Of a stretch of 64,000 nucleotides of DNA, positions 12,090 to 24,300 are shown piece by piece. Within the stretch, counting starts at the first letter, position 1; every line of letters begins with the position of its first letter. Below the pieces are notes generated by a model, which was not told where the DNA came from, did no database searches, and saw only the letters and a list, made by a program, of their open reading frames with translations. Source of the DNA: Rhizophagus clarus (taxonomy: Eukaryota > Glomeromycota > Glomeromycetes > Glomerales > Glomeraceae); the NCBI GenBank assembly GCA_015698045.1, contig BLAL01000058.1, positions 1,428,501 to 1,492,500 of the forward strand, given 5' to 3'. The translations under genes and the position numbers were made by a program.

Positions 12090-13089
12090 ATGATGCCTGA
12101 AAATAAAGATAGATGGAGTGACATTTGTGATGAGCACATTTGTGGATGGTCTCGCACTTTTTATTCTATAAATATTGGCCAGCCTACAAAGTCATTGGAT
12201 CAGCAAACAGAATGGCTGTTTCAACATTTGGAACAACTTGCGAAGTGGATATTGATTTTGGAGGCAGACGAAGTAGAAGACGACATACCGACAACAATAT
12301 GTATAACCTGGAAGGTAAAATGACAAAAAATTTTAAAGATCTCATTCAGGACACCAATGATAGGGACCAGGCGAGCCAGAAGAGGTTTAATGGAGATGCG
12401 ACAGGAGTTCGGTATGAGATACAATCATCTCTTTCCCCGAGATGACAATATGAATTTGATAGCAAATCAAGAACGGTGGCAATTCGGAAATTGTGTGGAG
12501 ACAAAAGCGTGGGCCCATCTAGCGTCCTGGAGATGCGATCTACCGATCAGGTTTCGTGCAATCAATACAGGAACGCAAAAAATGATATTACCTTGCATGA
12601 ACTGTCGTTTGATTATGATGCACAGGACCTCTAAGATGCACATCTATTGAAGCGGGATCATTTCTTTCATGACGAAACAAACACTAATGTCTTGTCTAAT
12701 CATGAAATTGATAAATTTTCTAAAAATTACGATATTACTGGTGCATATCCGTACTCTCATATAACAATTTAATCTTCTTGATAAAAGATCATAATAGAGT
12801 TGTATGCATATGGTCCCGTATGGAAAACAGTGTTATGTTTGCAGGACATGATATGAAAGATGCGTTGATGAATTATCTTTTTCATCAAGAAAATCTTCGT
12901 TATGTTAATGAGTATACGCGTGAATTGGTTATACTAGATGAAGCTGAACGTGAAGGCAAAGAATGGGCAAAATTGTGTGGGGTTGAGACTTATGTTGTAA
13001 CTAAAGAATCTCTCAAGCCATTAAGGGGAGAATCGAAAGGAAGTAGGAAAAAGAAGCAAAAAAAGAAAAAGAGTAAAAATAAAAACTAA
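12090..13089 (+). pseudogene. Decayed gene of unknown function with Lys-rich C-terminus
   Basis: Protein-like segments occur in shifting frames: WSDICDEHICGWSRTFYSIN (12114), then VDIDFGGRRSRRRH in another frame, and finally an open frame at 12778-13089 containing VVCIWSRMENSVMFAGHDMK and NYLFHQENLRYVNEYTREL. It ends in a strongly basic tail (KKKQKKKKSKNKN), possibly a nuclear targeting signal. The last segment reads like a conserved eukaryotic domain, but I cannot name its family. Frame changes and stops between 12,300 and 12,780 indicate decay or unrecognised introns. Confidence 0.4.
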
Positions 13090-15735
13090 TGTGATTTATT
13101 TTACTATTATGCATCATTAATTCTTTATAGTAGTGTTATAAATTAGGCTGTATTTTATAATTTGTTATATAGTAATTTACAAATTAAAGGTATTTTTCAA
13201 TTAGTTTAAGCACAAGAATTATATAACTTTAATTATAAATTATTAATATACAGTATAACAAGTTGACAATGTATTTGTTATCCTGACATAAATATTATTT
13301 TTTCTGATGGTGTCCAGATTTGTCAAAATAAACAGCGTCAGGATAATCTAACCATTTTGGCAAATTATTCTCTCAATTTGTCACGTTTACTAAGACGTAG
13401 TGGTATTATAAAAAAAATTATCATATCTAATTAGCGTTATGAGACGTATTCTAACAGTTCTAGGAATTGAATATTGGCTCACATATGAATTACCATTATG
13501 TGTCCTTCGATAAAGTATTTTCAAGTATTAAATTGTATATAAACAAAAAAATTTATTGCAAAATCTTCTGTGTTAGATTATTTAAAGCTTTGGAAAGTAG
13601 GAATCGATTTACTTCGTTAAATGGAATAAAAATAAGTTAAAATATTATTAAATTGCTCTTGCGAAAAACATGTCGTTTGATCAGACGGATTAGGACTTGT
13701 TGTCTCGGTATGATTATTATAGGTAAATTGATCAAAAGTTCAAAACCACTCGTAAATTGTAAAATAATTGATCCTGATAGATATTGAAAGAGCTATACCT
13801 ATTCAGGAATTTTGTTAATTGAAGAAAATGTAGACTTTGAAGAAATTGAAGTAGTATTTGGTATAAGTATTGGAATTTATATAATAAGGGATATTATAAA
13901 AATGATTGTAAATAATTTGTTTCCAAAAGCGTATAAAAAAGATAAATTATCATCATTTTATAAGTTTCCCAAATCATTTTCGTTATTCGTGGCATTTTCC
14001 TGTAATTGTAAAGATATTAATAATTTTTTTTATTAAGTGATGATCACATTGTATGTGCGTTGTTTTTTATTGTTGAGTTGAAAAAAATGCATCATTTTTC
14101 TTACTTTCTTGTTTGAGCTACATAAAATGTGTGATGGTTTTCGTGGTTTAGATGGAGCTCCAACGACGTTAAATTACGTTTATCATTTTAATTCTGGACA
14201 AAAAGGATTTTTGTTTTAATTCCAATGGTTTATTGTCTGACCAAAAAATCCTGGCACCTATAAATTGTTTTCATTAACCAATATATAATTAAGAGTATTA
14301 GAATAACATGAAATGAAATGAATAATTATACCTTGAAGTTCAAATATTCTTAAGATCTCATTATAAGCCACATGAGTGTCTACATTATAACTTAACCTGT
14401 TTTTATTGTCTGCAGGAATACTACGAGCCTTATTTTTAAAATGTATCCCCAATTGACTTTTAACTTTCGTGTATATTCATGAATATTTCCTGTGATTAAT
14501 GATTCTTTACAAATCCTTACCGCATGACATGTCCCGAAATGATCACATTCCAAATACATATTAACATTCTCTACTTAATGTTTATTAAGTAATATCTATC
14601 CTTCTTGTTCAAGAACTATATTATAATGATTTTTTGCAAATTTTTGATAAAGCGGATGTAATTTTTCAAGCAGAAAAAATAACATATAAACCAAATGCCT
14701 ACACTTTAGTATATCTTGTCAAAAACGCGTTCACTGTTTATAGAGATAAAATATTCTATTGGTGACGCTATAATATCAAAAAGCATCAGAGTTCAACAAT
14801 TTCACTGCGGATTATGAAAAGTGGAAATCTCGGACGATCTCTATAATCAATTGAACTCTTTCACTTTAAGATCAATCCGAACTCCTTGCAACAAGGGAGA
14901 TAGAAGACTACTAGCATGGGAAACCGTCTAAGAGAAGTATTCATGTCTTAGTTAACCCACCAGTGTCAACCACCGTTATTTCGAGTCGTGAACAGGAATT
15001 ATTTGACTAGAGGTTACCTCATTGATGGCGTTGATTAATGCGCCTTTCTATTCCAAAGAACATTTTAGGTTATGAAAGCTGTGACAAAAATATAAGTCTA
15101 TGAACATGTTCTTGATTGTAAAAAGCGAACCTAGATTGTTACTTTTATTATACTTCTGTCCAAAATTTTATTACTAACTAGGTAATCGTATTGCAGACTT
15201 CAACGTTGTTGTTAATCCGAAACGGAATATATACAAATGGGCGGTGATGGCTTCATTCCAAAATGAGAAGATATAAGTCAAATATCTATTGGCGTAAAGC
15301 CTTAAGCAAAACTCATTACATTGATAAATTAAATAGCAATTTAAAGTTGACGAGAAAATATTATTAAGATAAAAAGAAGCATTTCCTGAACGGATAATAA
15401 ATCAACCATAGAAACCATTTTTAAAAGGACAATAATTCAGCAATAGAGTCATTTCTAAAAGGAGAATAATTAATTCTTGTTTTTTTTTACTTACACGGTA
15501 TGTAAACAATGCAGAATCTTTATACTTCGATAACAAAAATAGAGCGTTGTATATTATTGGATGAACGTGATAAAGTAAGACCTTGAGATTATCCCAAGGT
15601 TATCGGCTCTGTGAAACCCGCTTTTGTTCGGCTTGCATATTAGAATCACACACCAACAACGTTTGCAGTTAAGAACTTTAACGAAAGTTTTAAGGAAGAA
15701 TCGTTAAGAAAAAGGTTTCGTTAATATAGAAAAGT
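13090..15735. other. Intergenic region with one weak open frame
   Basis: This is mostly AT-rich DNA without recognisable coding content. A 74-codon open frame at 13812-14036 (acidic start, one hydrophobic segment) has no recognised motif and may be chance. The 14,800-15,700 part is less AT-rich but shows no gene, tRNA or repeat structure I can support. Confidence 0.4.
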
Positions 15736-15737
15736 AC

Positions 15738-17070
15738 ACTCCCCGATCAAAAGTCTCTGACCACCCGATTTTTTTATTGCTGATCATTACCTATTAAGTT
15801 TGTTTACGCCAAATCCATTAAATATAAACATATAAAATTTTTTTTTCCCATGAAGCTCTTTTTTTCAGTTATCCGAAAATAAAAAAAAAAAATATATTTT
15901 TATAATGTCCCAAAGACGTGAACTTACTGAGTTTGAGCGAGGAGAGATTATTGGTCTCTGGAAAGGAGGTCATAGTGAACGAAATATTGGGAAAATTCTT
16001 GGGCACCCTAAAAGCACTATCCATGATACTATAACGAGGTACAAAAATTCAGGACAAATTACAGCTTCTTCACGTTCGGGAAGGCCACTAAAACTCACAG
16101 AAAGAAACGTTAGACAACTTGTAAGAACACTTAAGGAAGACCGGCAACAATCACTAGAGGAAATGACAAAAAAATTTAGTGAATCTTTATCAATTTCAGT
16201 ATCCTCTAATACTATAAAACGTACTTTACACTCTGAGGGTTTTTTTGGACGAGCTGGAAAGAGAAAACCATTTGTTTCTGAAGCAAATCGTAAAAAAAGA
16301 CTAGAATGGTGCCGTGAAAGAAGAGATTGGGATGATGAGTGGAATTTTATCATTTGGAGTGATGAATCCCGCTTTATGATATTCCAAAATGATGCACACC
16401 ACTGGGTTTGGCGTAAACCACATGAAAAATATGATGTGGATTGCTTGATTCCAACTGTAAAATCCGGAAACCAAGGTGTTATGGTATGGGGGTGTTTTGC
16501 GAAAGATAAAATTGGTCCTTTAATCCAAGTTTCTGGTAGTATTAATGCTTCTGTATATATGGGAATATTAGAAAACACTTTTTTACCCTTCTATAATAGT
16601 TTAGAAAACAATTCACAATATATTTTTCAAGATGACAATGCCCCAGTGCATAGAGCAAGAACGGTTAAACAATGGAAAGAGGATAATTCGATAATAGACT
16701 TTCCATGGCCTGCACAGAGCCCAGACCTTAACCCAATTGAACATTTGTGGGATGTTTTGGAAAGGAGAGTCCGGGAACACAAACCTCATCCAAAAAATAT
16801 TGAGGAATTAATGGTAATCTTGGAGGAGGAATGGAATAAAATCGAACCCGAAATTTTAACAAATTTAGTTGAAAGTTTGCCAAGGAGGGTTCAAGCTGTA
16901 TTAGATAGCCACGGAAATCCAACTAGATATTAATAAAATTCACGTTTTTCTGAATAAAACTATATAAATTTTTTACAATGTTTATTTATAAATCATTAAG
17001 AAATTAAATGTTGAAGTTGGTGTATTTTTTTCCGGTTTTAAAGTGGTCAGAGACTTTTGGTCGGGGAGTG
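15738..17070. mobile_element. Intact Tc1/mariner transposon
   Basis: The 1,333 bp element is flanked by the TA target duplication (15736-15737 and 17071-17072). The termini are 28-bp inverted repeats that begin CACTCCCCGA, end CTCTGACCAC and differ at one position. It contains a single uninterrupted transposase gene. Perfect TSDs, near-identical TIRs and a full-length open frame indicate a recent, possibly still mobile insertion. Confidence 0.97.
15905..16933 (+). CDS. Tc1/mariner transposase, DD34E, 342 aa
   Basis: This is an intronless full-length transposase. The N-terminal paired-like HTH region (residues about 1-110) includes a GRP linker motif (SRSGRPLKL, about 57-65). The catalytic domain has Asp153 in IIWSDESRF, Asp244 in FQDDNAPVHR and Glu279 in LNPIEHLWD. 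Exactly 34 residues separate the second Asp from the Glu, the DD34E spacing of the Tc1 group. It should bind the 28-bp TIRs and insert at TA dinucleotides. The ATG at 15905 gives the usual family length (about 340 aa). No premature stop or missing catalytic residue was seen. Confidence 0.97.
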   Translation: MSQRRELTEFERGEIIGLWKGGHSERNIGKILGHPKSTIHDTITRYKNSGQITASSRSGRPLKLTERNVRQLVRTLKEDRQQSLEEMTKKFSESLSISVSSNTIKRTLHSEGFFGRAGKRKPFVSEANRKKRLEWCRERRDWDDEWNFIIWSDESRFMIFQNDAHHWVWRKPHEKYDVDCLIPTVKSGNQGVMVWGCFAKDKIGPLIQVSGSINASVYMGILENTFLPFYNSLENNSQYIFQDDNAPVHRARTVKQWKEDNSIIDFPWPAQSPDLNPIEHLWDVLERRVREHKPHPKNIEELMVILEEEWNKIEPEILTNLVESLPRRVQAVLDSHGNPTRY

Positions 17071-17282
17071 TACATCATTGAATATAACGGATGATCATCT
17101 GACAAACATCATAATAGTTATAGTGTTTTTAAAGTCATTAGCGAAGAATGAATCAGCAGATTCTGCTGCAAGTTCTTAAATATAGCGGATCTTTAGTGTT
17201 GTACTAATTTTAACAAAAAAATTCTTTTGCATTAACGTTTAATAGATAAAATGAAGAAATTTTATTATTTTTTATCTAATTA

Positions 17283-17332
17283 ACCTTAAATCTGACCCTA
17301 ATCCTAACTAACCCTAAAATAACCCACCCTAA
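17283..17332. repeat. Degenerate telomere-like CCCTAA stretch
   Basis: Several interrupted CCCTAA/CCTAA units (ACCCTAATCCTAACTAACCC and onward) occur in about 50 bases. They may be a degenerate interstitial telomeric sequence or a chance AC-rich patch. Confidence 0.3.
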
Positions 17333-17409
17333 TCTATTAAAATTTACTACAATTATATATCACCATATGATGACAAGTAGTTATTTTATTATGAGATGAT
17401 GATTACTCC

Positions 17410-17907
17410 TTAATATTTACAATATGTTTCTTCTCTCAAACGTATAAGTTTTTCTACAATCTCCTCCTCACTTTCACTTTCCCCCTCATCACTTCTTTCC
17501 TCTTTACTTTTAAACATGACACGAGAAATAACATAACCAAGATAATTTATATTTCTATACGGCTTTTATGACTCTTTTTTATCAAATTCAACTAAACCTA
17601 AACATAACAGGTTGAAGAAAATAAGTAAATTTATAATTGTGCAACTACTAAATTCCTGATTCAATATAAAATAATATAACAGCAAATTGTTTATCACACC
17701 AACTACCCCAATAAGACAAAGAGTACCATCCAAAATAAACGATGTAATACATTCAGTAAAATTGGAGTCAAGAATAATAATAACAATAACAATAATAGAA
17801 CCAAAAAAAACCCAAATAGAATGATTACGTTTCAGTATGCTTAAATTTTTATTCCAATAATTAATAGTTCCTTTCCAAGTTTTTAATTTTTCTTCGCAAA
17901 AACTCAA
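17410..17907 (-). pseudogene. Three-TM membrane protein with acidic tail, one in-frame stop
   Basis: An open frame from 17907 to 17566 encodes three hydrophobic segments (roughly residues 33-48, 58-78 and 88-105) after a basic N-terminus. The same frame continues past a TAA at 17566-17568 for 51 codons to TAA at 17410-17412. The extension has clear coding character (YVISRVMFKSKEERSDEGES, then EEEIVEKLIRLREE), a typical acidic cytosolic tail. This suggests a single gene of about 165 codons disrupted by one stop, possibly CAA to TAA. I do not recognise the family. Confidence 0.5.
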
Positions 17908-18879
17908 ATCCTTAGAGAAAAGAATAATTACAGTTCACGACATAAATATCCAGAATTTTTGTTTTTATGCATAAAGGAGTGCTGTCACACCAGGTCATGT
18001 GATAACTTTTTTTATCTTTGAATTTTCTCGATATCAGCTTATTTTTAAAAAAAATGATTTAATATTCATTAGATTTACTACTACTATAAGTTGCATAATT
18101 CTATTTTTATTTATCTTTATTTTGATGTTGGGGCTCGTTCGTTTCTTTTTTCATATTTTTTTTTTTTTTTTTTTTTTTTTGTATTATATATTTTCTTTTG
18201 TTTTTGATTTTTTTTCGATTCTTTTCACATTAAATTATTTTAAAGGTTCCATCAAATTTATTATATTTAGTGCTCACAATTATGTATTTCGTTTTCCATA
18301 ATAGCAATGTATGCGAAATATTTAAATGAATTAAAAACGGTCGAATCGTTAAGTTTATAACTAAATATACTCGATTGACGAAAAATTTTTCAATTTTATG
18401 GGTTATAAGGACGAGTCAAATCGAGTAGTCAAGGATTTTCTTGACTTGAAGAGTAACTTGAGTCAGAACTCAAGTCAATGACAGTGCAGGCCAATATTAC
18501 GCTAATTCTGGCCAGAATTATCGATCATTGCTATTCAATAGAAGCTTCATCCTGTATCACCATGCATAGATGAATTTGATAATGTTTTTCCTCGATCGAT
18601 TTCAGTAATGTTTCTAACTAGTTAAATTTTCGAGATTACGTTTAAATTTTTATAATATTTTTGTAAAGTTTACAGAGTAACGGGAACGGTTGAAGTGACC
18701 GAACCGTTATACGCGATCATCACTATACTGAGAAACAGCTAGTAAAGCTCGTGTTACCAAAAATAAGCAGAGGTGGTTTAGTTCAAAAGGAAGCATCTCT
18801 TTTTTGTGTGCAAGGTTTGTGGCTCAGCAAATTTTAAAAAACATCATTAAAAGATTCATAAAGTTTTCAAACTTATACC

Positions 18880-19094
18880 GTGAATGTAATTTCACCTGCT
18901 CTGCAAGTTTACTTGGGATTTGGAAGAAGGTTTGAATGCCGATTTTGATTTTTACATATAAATGATTGATTCTACCGTCTTTTTCGACCATTTCCAAAAA
19001 TGGATTTCGTGAAAGAAATAAGTCAATAATGATATTAAAAATCGCCTTTGTCGCTCTAAGTAAACTTGAAGAGCAGCTAAAATTACATTTACCT
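18880..19094. repeat. Imperfect hairpin (MITE-like) repeat
   Basis: The left arm (TGAATGTAATTTCACCTGCT then CTGCAAGTTTACTTG) is matched in inverted orientation by CTAAGTAAACTTGAAGAGCA then GCTAAAATTACATTTACC at the right end. The arms are about 37 bases, and the loop of about 140 bases is non-coding. No clear target duplication was found. Confidence 0.5.
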
Positions 19095-19519
19095 AATAAT
19101 ATTTGAGGTTATATGCTATTAAAAAATTTTTTCTTTATGATTTTTGTGCGCTGGCTGCGCCATGAACCTGGCACACAAAAAACAAATGCCAAAAGGAAGA
19201 ATAGTGACGTAAGCAGATGGAAAGAAGGAACTGGAAAATGCATGGATTAATACAAAATTTGTTATGTCATACACTAAGAATGTCCTTCGCTACGTTCCGG
19301 TCACTACGAGCGATGTAGGTGGATGAACGTATGTTCTAAGAACCAAGGAGAAGTTTGTGAATACTTGTTAATGATCTGTCTTGTAATTACTTTGTAATTG
19401 CCTTTGCAGCATTTACACCGGACTATCCATAACATTAATAAATTACAATTACATCATATCGGTCAATAAGTTATTTGTTTTTCTTTTCATTCTTAAAATA
19501 TATCTTCAAACGTGAATCT

Positions 19520-19990
19520 GGATGAAATTAATAAAGACTTAAAAAAAGATAAGAAAGTTATCTCTTTTTGTTTGTTTTTGTTTTTTATTTCTAACCCCTT
19601 TTCTTTTTCTTTTTAGGTCTTTTAATTTTAGTTTCTTCTGGTTTTACGTCTAAAGGGGTATGTTTTATCACTTCCTTTCTTGGCTTTGGTTTTGTTTTTC
19701 ACTTCTAACTCACTTTTCAGATTTTTTTTAATGTTAATTTCTTCTGGTTTCACGTTTAATAGTATGTTTTATCCCTTCTTTTTTTGTTTTTGAGTTTGTT
19801 TTTCGTAGTTTTGTGTTGAAGATATATTTTATTTCTTCATTTTTGTTTTTGTTTTTCTCTTCTTTTTTTAGGTCTTTTAAATTTATTTCTTCAGTTTTGC
19901 ATTTAAAGTTTTTTTTTTTCCTTTTGTTTTTGTTTTTGTTTTTAAACTCTTTTTTTCTTTTAAATCTTTTTTTTTTTATATTTCATTCTT
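19520..19990. repeat. T-rich degenerate tandem repeat (Lys-rich on minus strand)
   Basis: Four imperfect units of roughly 110 bp recur, each with TTTAGGTCTTTTAA-like and TTTCTTCTGGTTTTACG-like blocks. Read on the minus strand, units give segments such as DVKPEETKIKRPKKKKKRG, but the frame shifts between units. It could be the remnant of a repetitive Lys-rich coding region or simply a minisatellite. Confidence 0.4.
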
Positions 19991-21239
19991 GTGAAACTAT
20001 TCAATAAAATATAAAATAAACTTTAAAAGAGTAAATAATTTTTAATGATAGATGACTTTTAACAAACCAACATAAAAAACTAAGTTAAAAATATTGGTCA
20101 ATCATAATTAAATTTGAGAGGGGTGAGTATATCAAATCTCACCCGGGATGAGGAATAAATAAAATGTATGTAAAACACTTATACAGATTTTTGATGGGGT
20201 AAATAGTATAATGTTCTTTATTTATTATATTTAAAAAGATTATTGACTAGTATCAAATCGGAGGTAAATAAAGGAAACTCTCTCCACCGATCATTTTGGC
20301 CAAAATTTTTGAAGAAAATAAAACCACTTTAATATACATTTTCTATCAAAAATGATATATAAAAACATTATTAAAATGTCTGTCTCAGAGAGTACTTTCT
20401 TAAAAGAAATAGTAGACATACTCAGTAATCTAGGGAATATTGGTACTTTATCTCCAGACGAACAACAATAAAGAGTAAATGACATAATGGGGAAAAGTCC
20501 AGCTACCCAACAAGTAAATATCCACGAACTGGCTGTCCATACAAACCTTACATATAGTAATATCATATTGATACTGTGAATAGAACTGAAAGTTGCTCAT
20601 ACGAGAACAAAAAATCTTCTAAAGGAAGTAGACTATCTACAACTTAAGCTGAACCTTTCGTTTTCTTCAGCAAAATCGCAGCAGCAACAACCAATACCAT
20701 TGGACACGCCAAAAGTGGAAAAAATGAAAATCATTGAGGACCAACCACAATCATCACAAAGCATGCCTTTACAAGATAATGCCAAATCCCAAAAAAAGAA
20801 AAAAGGTAAAAAGTCCAGAAAGCAAAAGAAGCAACTGGAGGATAACAATATATCAGGAAATTTTATAGTGCGAAAAGTTGCGCAAGATTACGCATCATAA
20901 TATTTCGTAAGTTTTCAGACCCGCTGCAAGTTTGCGTAAGCGTAATATTTTATAACTTTTTAAAATATTTTGAAATATTACAATATGCAAAGTTTCGTAA
21001 TTTTACAGTTCGTAATATTGTGTAATTTTATTGCATAATATTTTACAACTTTTTAAAATATTTTGAAATATTACAATATATAAAGTTTTGTAATTTTACG
21101 GTTCGTAATATTTTGTAATTTTATTGCGTAATATTTTGCAACTTTTTAAAATATTTTAACAATTCGTAATTTTGCATAAATATTTTGTAATGTTTCAAAA
21201 TTCATTTTTGTACTCTAAGTTTATATAATGTATATTTTA

Positions 21240-22110
21240 TTAGATATAATATGAATTAAATTATAAAAAATTACAAGTATTTATTACTATATACAGAATA
21301 TATAAAAGTAAAAAAAGAAAGAGTAAAGATACAATTAGATGTAAAAAGAAGAGAAACAGCTATAATAACATTGGTATTAGATATAAAGATAAAAGAAATA
21401 TTGTTAGTATTGTTAGTGTTGTTAATATTAGAGTAAAAAGAGTTAAAGAAACAGTAGAAACATGGATATTATCGTTAGTATTAAAGTACAAGTAAAAGAA
21501 AAAAAGGAAATGTAGATAGTATTGTTAGTATTATGATATAAAGTAACAATTAAAGTAAAAAACGCGTTAGTATTAAAACAATTAGTATTAATAAACAAAT
21601 ATTTCTATACCTGCAAAGAATAAACTAAAAATAAAAGAAAGAGGAAAAATAAACATGTTGTTAGTATTAAGTAAAAGGAGTAAAAAAAACATAATTAGTA
21701 TTGTTAGTATTGTTAGTATTGAAGTAAAAGTAAAAAGGAATAAAGGAAATATGGATATTATTGTTAGTATTACGACACAAAGCAACAGAGGTAAAATGAA
21801 AATGAAAATAATTAGTATTAATAAACAAATATTTCTATACCTGCAAAGAATAAACTAAAAATAAAAGAAAGAAAAGACAAAATAAAAAATAAACATGTTG
21901 CTAGTATTAAGTAAAAGGAGTAAAAAAAATATAATTAGTATTGTTAGTATCGATCGTTAGTATTAAAGTACAAGTAAAAAGAAATAAAGGAAACATGTAT
22001 ATTATTGTCAGTATTACGATACAAAGTAAAAAAGAAGTAAAAAATAATGAAATAATTAGTATTAATAAACAAATATTTCTATATCTACAAAGCAATAAAT
22101 TATGAAATAT
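21240..22110. repeat. Tandem repeat, period about 230-244 bp
   Basis: The block ATTAGTATTAATAAACAAAT recurs at 21581, 21811 and 22055, followed by ATTTCTATAC-type sequence. In the first two copies this continues into GCAAAGAATAAACTAAAAAT; the third copy is shorter. Between the blocks are GTTAGTATT and AAAAGGAATAAAGGAAA motifs. It is non-coding; the open frames across it are artefacts of low complexity. Confidence 0.75.
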
Positions 22111-23991
22111 ATGTAAATATTCTGTATATAATTAAAAAATATTGAATAAAAGGATAAAGAAATAATAAAAAGAAGAGAAAAATATTGAACAAAAAAATAA
22201 AGAAATAAAGAGACAAAAAATAAATAGGACAAAAAACGCGTGCAGATTAAATCACATGCAAGGATCAGCCTAATTTTGATTGGCCAGAAAATACAATACT
22301 GTATATGCAATCATGCACAATCATATCATGCAGATTTATTTATTTAATTATCAACAATATGGGCGTGATATAGATAAATCGTGACTGAAACTTGTGTTCA
22401 ATTTGTGTTTAATTTGTGTTGATAATTCTGGTAAAAAATTATTAATTTTGGCCAAATTTTGTTAAATTTGTTAAATTTGTGTTGAATTTGTATTGAATTT
22501 GTGTTGCGTAATTTTTTATTTATCACAAGAGGATGATATTTAGTAATTGCATGTATGTACAATGTACAAGATTTTTTTTATGATTTTTTTAAGAAATGTA
22601 CGCAAAATATTTAATCAGAATATAATTGTTGTTATTTTTAAATATGATATATTGATATGAAATTAAACTAAGATTTTTTTTTATTAATCATGATATTTAT
22701 ATTTAGATAATCCATATCCACACGAAATTTAATTAATATGTTTAATGATGAGAGTGTAATAAATTAAATTTTAATTGAAACGAGAAATAAAATCAAACCA
22801 AAGAGGTATTGTTCAAATTTTATTTAAAGTGACATTTTACAACTTTCTTTCTACCCAAATTTTTTACTCATCCCAAAATCAAATTATAAAAATCAAATCT
22901 AATCTAATAATGCTTCATTACACACGTTCACGTCATTCCCACTATAACGTCCATTGGAACTGGACTATGATGGATGAGCTGGTTGACATATGCTGAGACA
23001 GAAACTGTGCCTACCACAATATTAATAGTAGAAGCTGCCATGATTTTTGGGACTCTGTTGCCAATAGGTTCATATGACTAATATCTATAATTTCTTTAAG
23101 AAAGAATTTAAATTCAAGGCAAACGCGGTATAGTAGCCTTTATCTTTATTAATCATTATTTACTCGATACAATTTACATAAGATAAAAAGAAACAAAAGA
23201 AAATAAAACTAACTAAAAACAAAGTTATATAGTCTCCTAAGTAAAAATAAAGTAATATAATTAGTCTAAAAAGAATAATCGCATTACACTAAATTTCCCT
23301 AGATCTTCCCCCTTGATATATTCCAATCAAAGTAGAAGCAACTATGCTAACAAAATAACGGATGACACGCCCACTATAAAAATCGACATTCCATCCTGCC
23401 AAGGCTGTTATTAAGTAGCACCGTTAGACGACCCATCAAACTTAAGATAAGATTAAACCAAGGCAATCTGTGGTCCGTTGAGTTAGTAAACCTATCAGGT
23501 ATGAGGTCACGTGAGAGCACGTGGAGGGTCGAAGGAGATGAAAAAGTGAAGGGCACACAAACTGTATATACAGGCAACACAAAAGGCCAGGAGAAAGGGT
23601 TCATGAGATAAAGATAAAGGTACACGAACAAAAAGAAAAAGAAAAGAAAAGAAAAATCTATAAAAGAAAAATCTATAAAAAGAAAAAAGAAAAGAAAAGG
23701 AAATTCTAATAATAGAATATTAAGAATAGTAGAAGGCAAAAATACGTATTTGAAAAAGAATAATCTAATTTGGATCGTGGCCAAGAAGTGCGTACAAACA
23801 CGTAGGATGAAAGTTAGGAATTTCTTTGTCGCGTAGTAAAATAAGACAAAGAAAAAGGAGATGGAGATGATAAATTGTCATAAATGGAAATTTTTCCTGC
23901 GGTGTTTCCAGTGTTTTTTCGGTGGAAAAACCTTGAGCCTGGAGAGGTGCTTGACAATTGGTTCGATCGTCACAGAATCTGCAGGAGCAAC

Positions 23992-24300
23992 CTAGTGTAG
24001 ATTACTCGATAAATCTGGGTCACGTGTCCACATCGATAGATGCAGTTCATCCGTAGTAATTTGCTGACAAAATTCGGTAAGAGAAAAAGAGCCATCTAAA
24101 ATCATACGAGAAAGAGTGGTAACATTCGTAACAAGTTGAGCATGTGTCGCAGGCTTAGCAACTGTCGAAAGGTCAGTAACGAGCTTCAAAAGCAACTTGC
24201 AGCACTTTTTGAGGTCGTTTCGTAACTTGTTGGCTTTAGTGTGGTTACGACTAACCAAGGCCGTTAAAGAGTCAAGATCTTTAGACGTAGAAGGTTCCAT
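23992..24300 (-). CDS. Hypothetical 102-aa protein inside the 5 kb element
   Basis: The frame opens with MEPSTSKDLDSLTALVSRNH, continues as a predicted all-helical region with a Cys pair (KKCCKLLLKLV) and ends DPDLSSNLH. Composition is balanced and unlike the low-complexity surroundings, so it may be genuine element-encoded sequence, perhaps a fragment of a gag-like or DNA-binding protein. No family is recognised. Confidence 0.3.
   Translation of the reverse strand: MEPSTSKDLDSLTALVSRNHTKANKLRNDLKKCCKLLLKLVTDLSTVAKPATHAQLVTNVTTLSRMILDGSFSLTEFCQQITTDELHLSMWTRDPDLSSNLH

Larger units (their letters stand above)
17908..20245. other. Repeat-rich intergenic region
   Basis: It contains poly-T tracts near 18160, a patch of imperfect GACTCG/CTTGACT-type repeats at 18350-18480, a hairpin repeat at 18880-19094 and a T-rich repeat block at 19520-19990. 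Open frames here are low-complexity translations of homopolymers. No gene is supported. Confidence 0.5.

Noticed and set aside
15970..16578. 202-codon minus-strand open frame opposite the Tc1 transposase
   Set aside because: Antisense shadow of the transposase, which has full family motifs on the plus strand.
17999..18301. 100-codon Phe/Ile-rich open frame
   Set aside because: It is a translation of poly-T and AT-rich DNA with no coding features.
23374..23784. 136-codon Phe-rich minus-strand frame
   Set aside because: The hydrophobic run is the complement of a purine-rich GAAAAG tract. The remainder shows no motif or family character.
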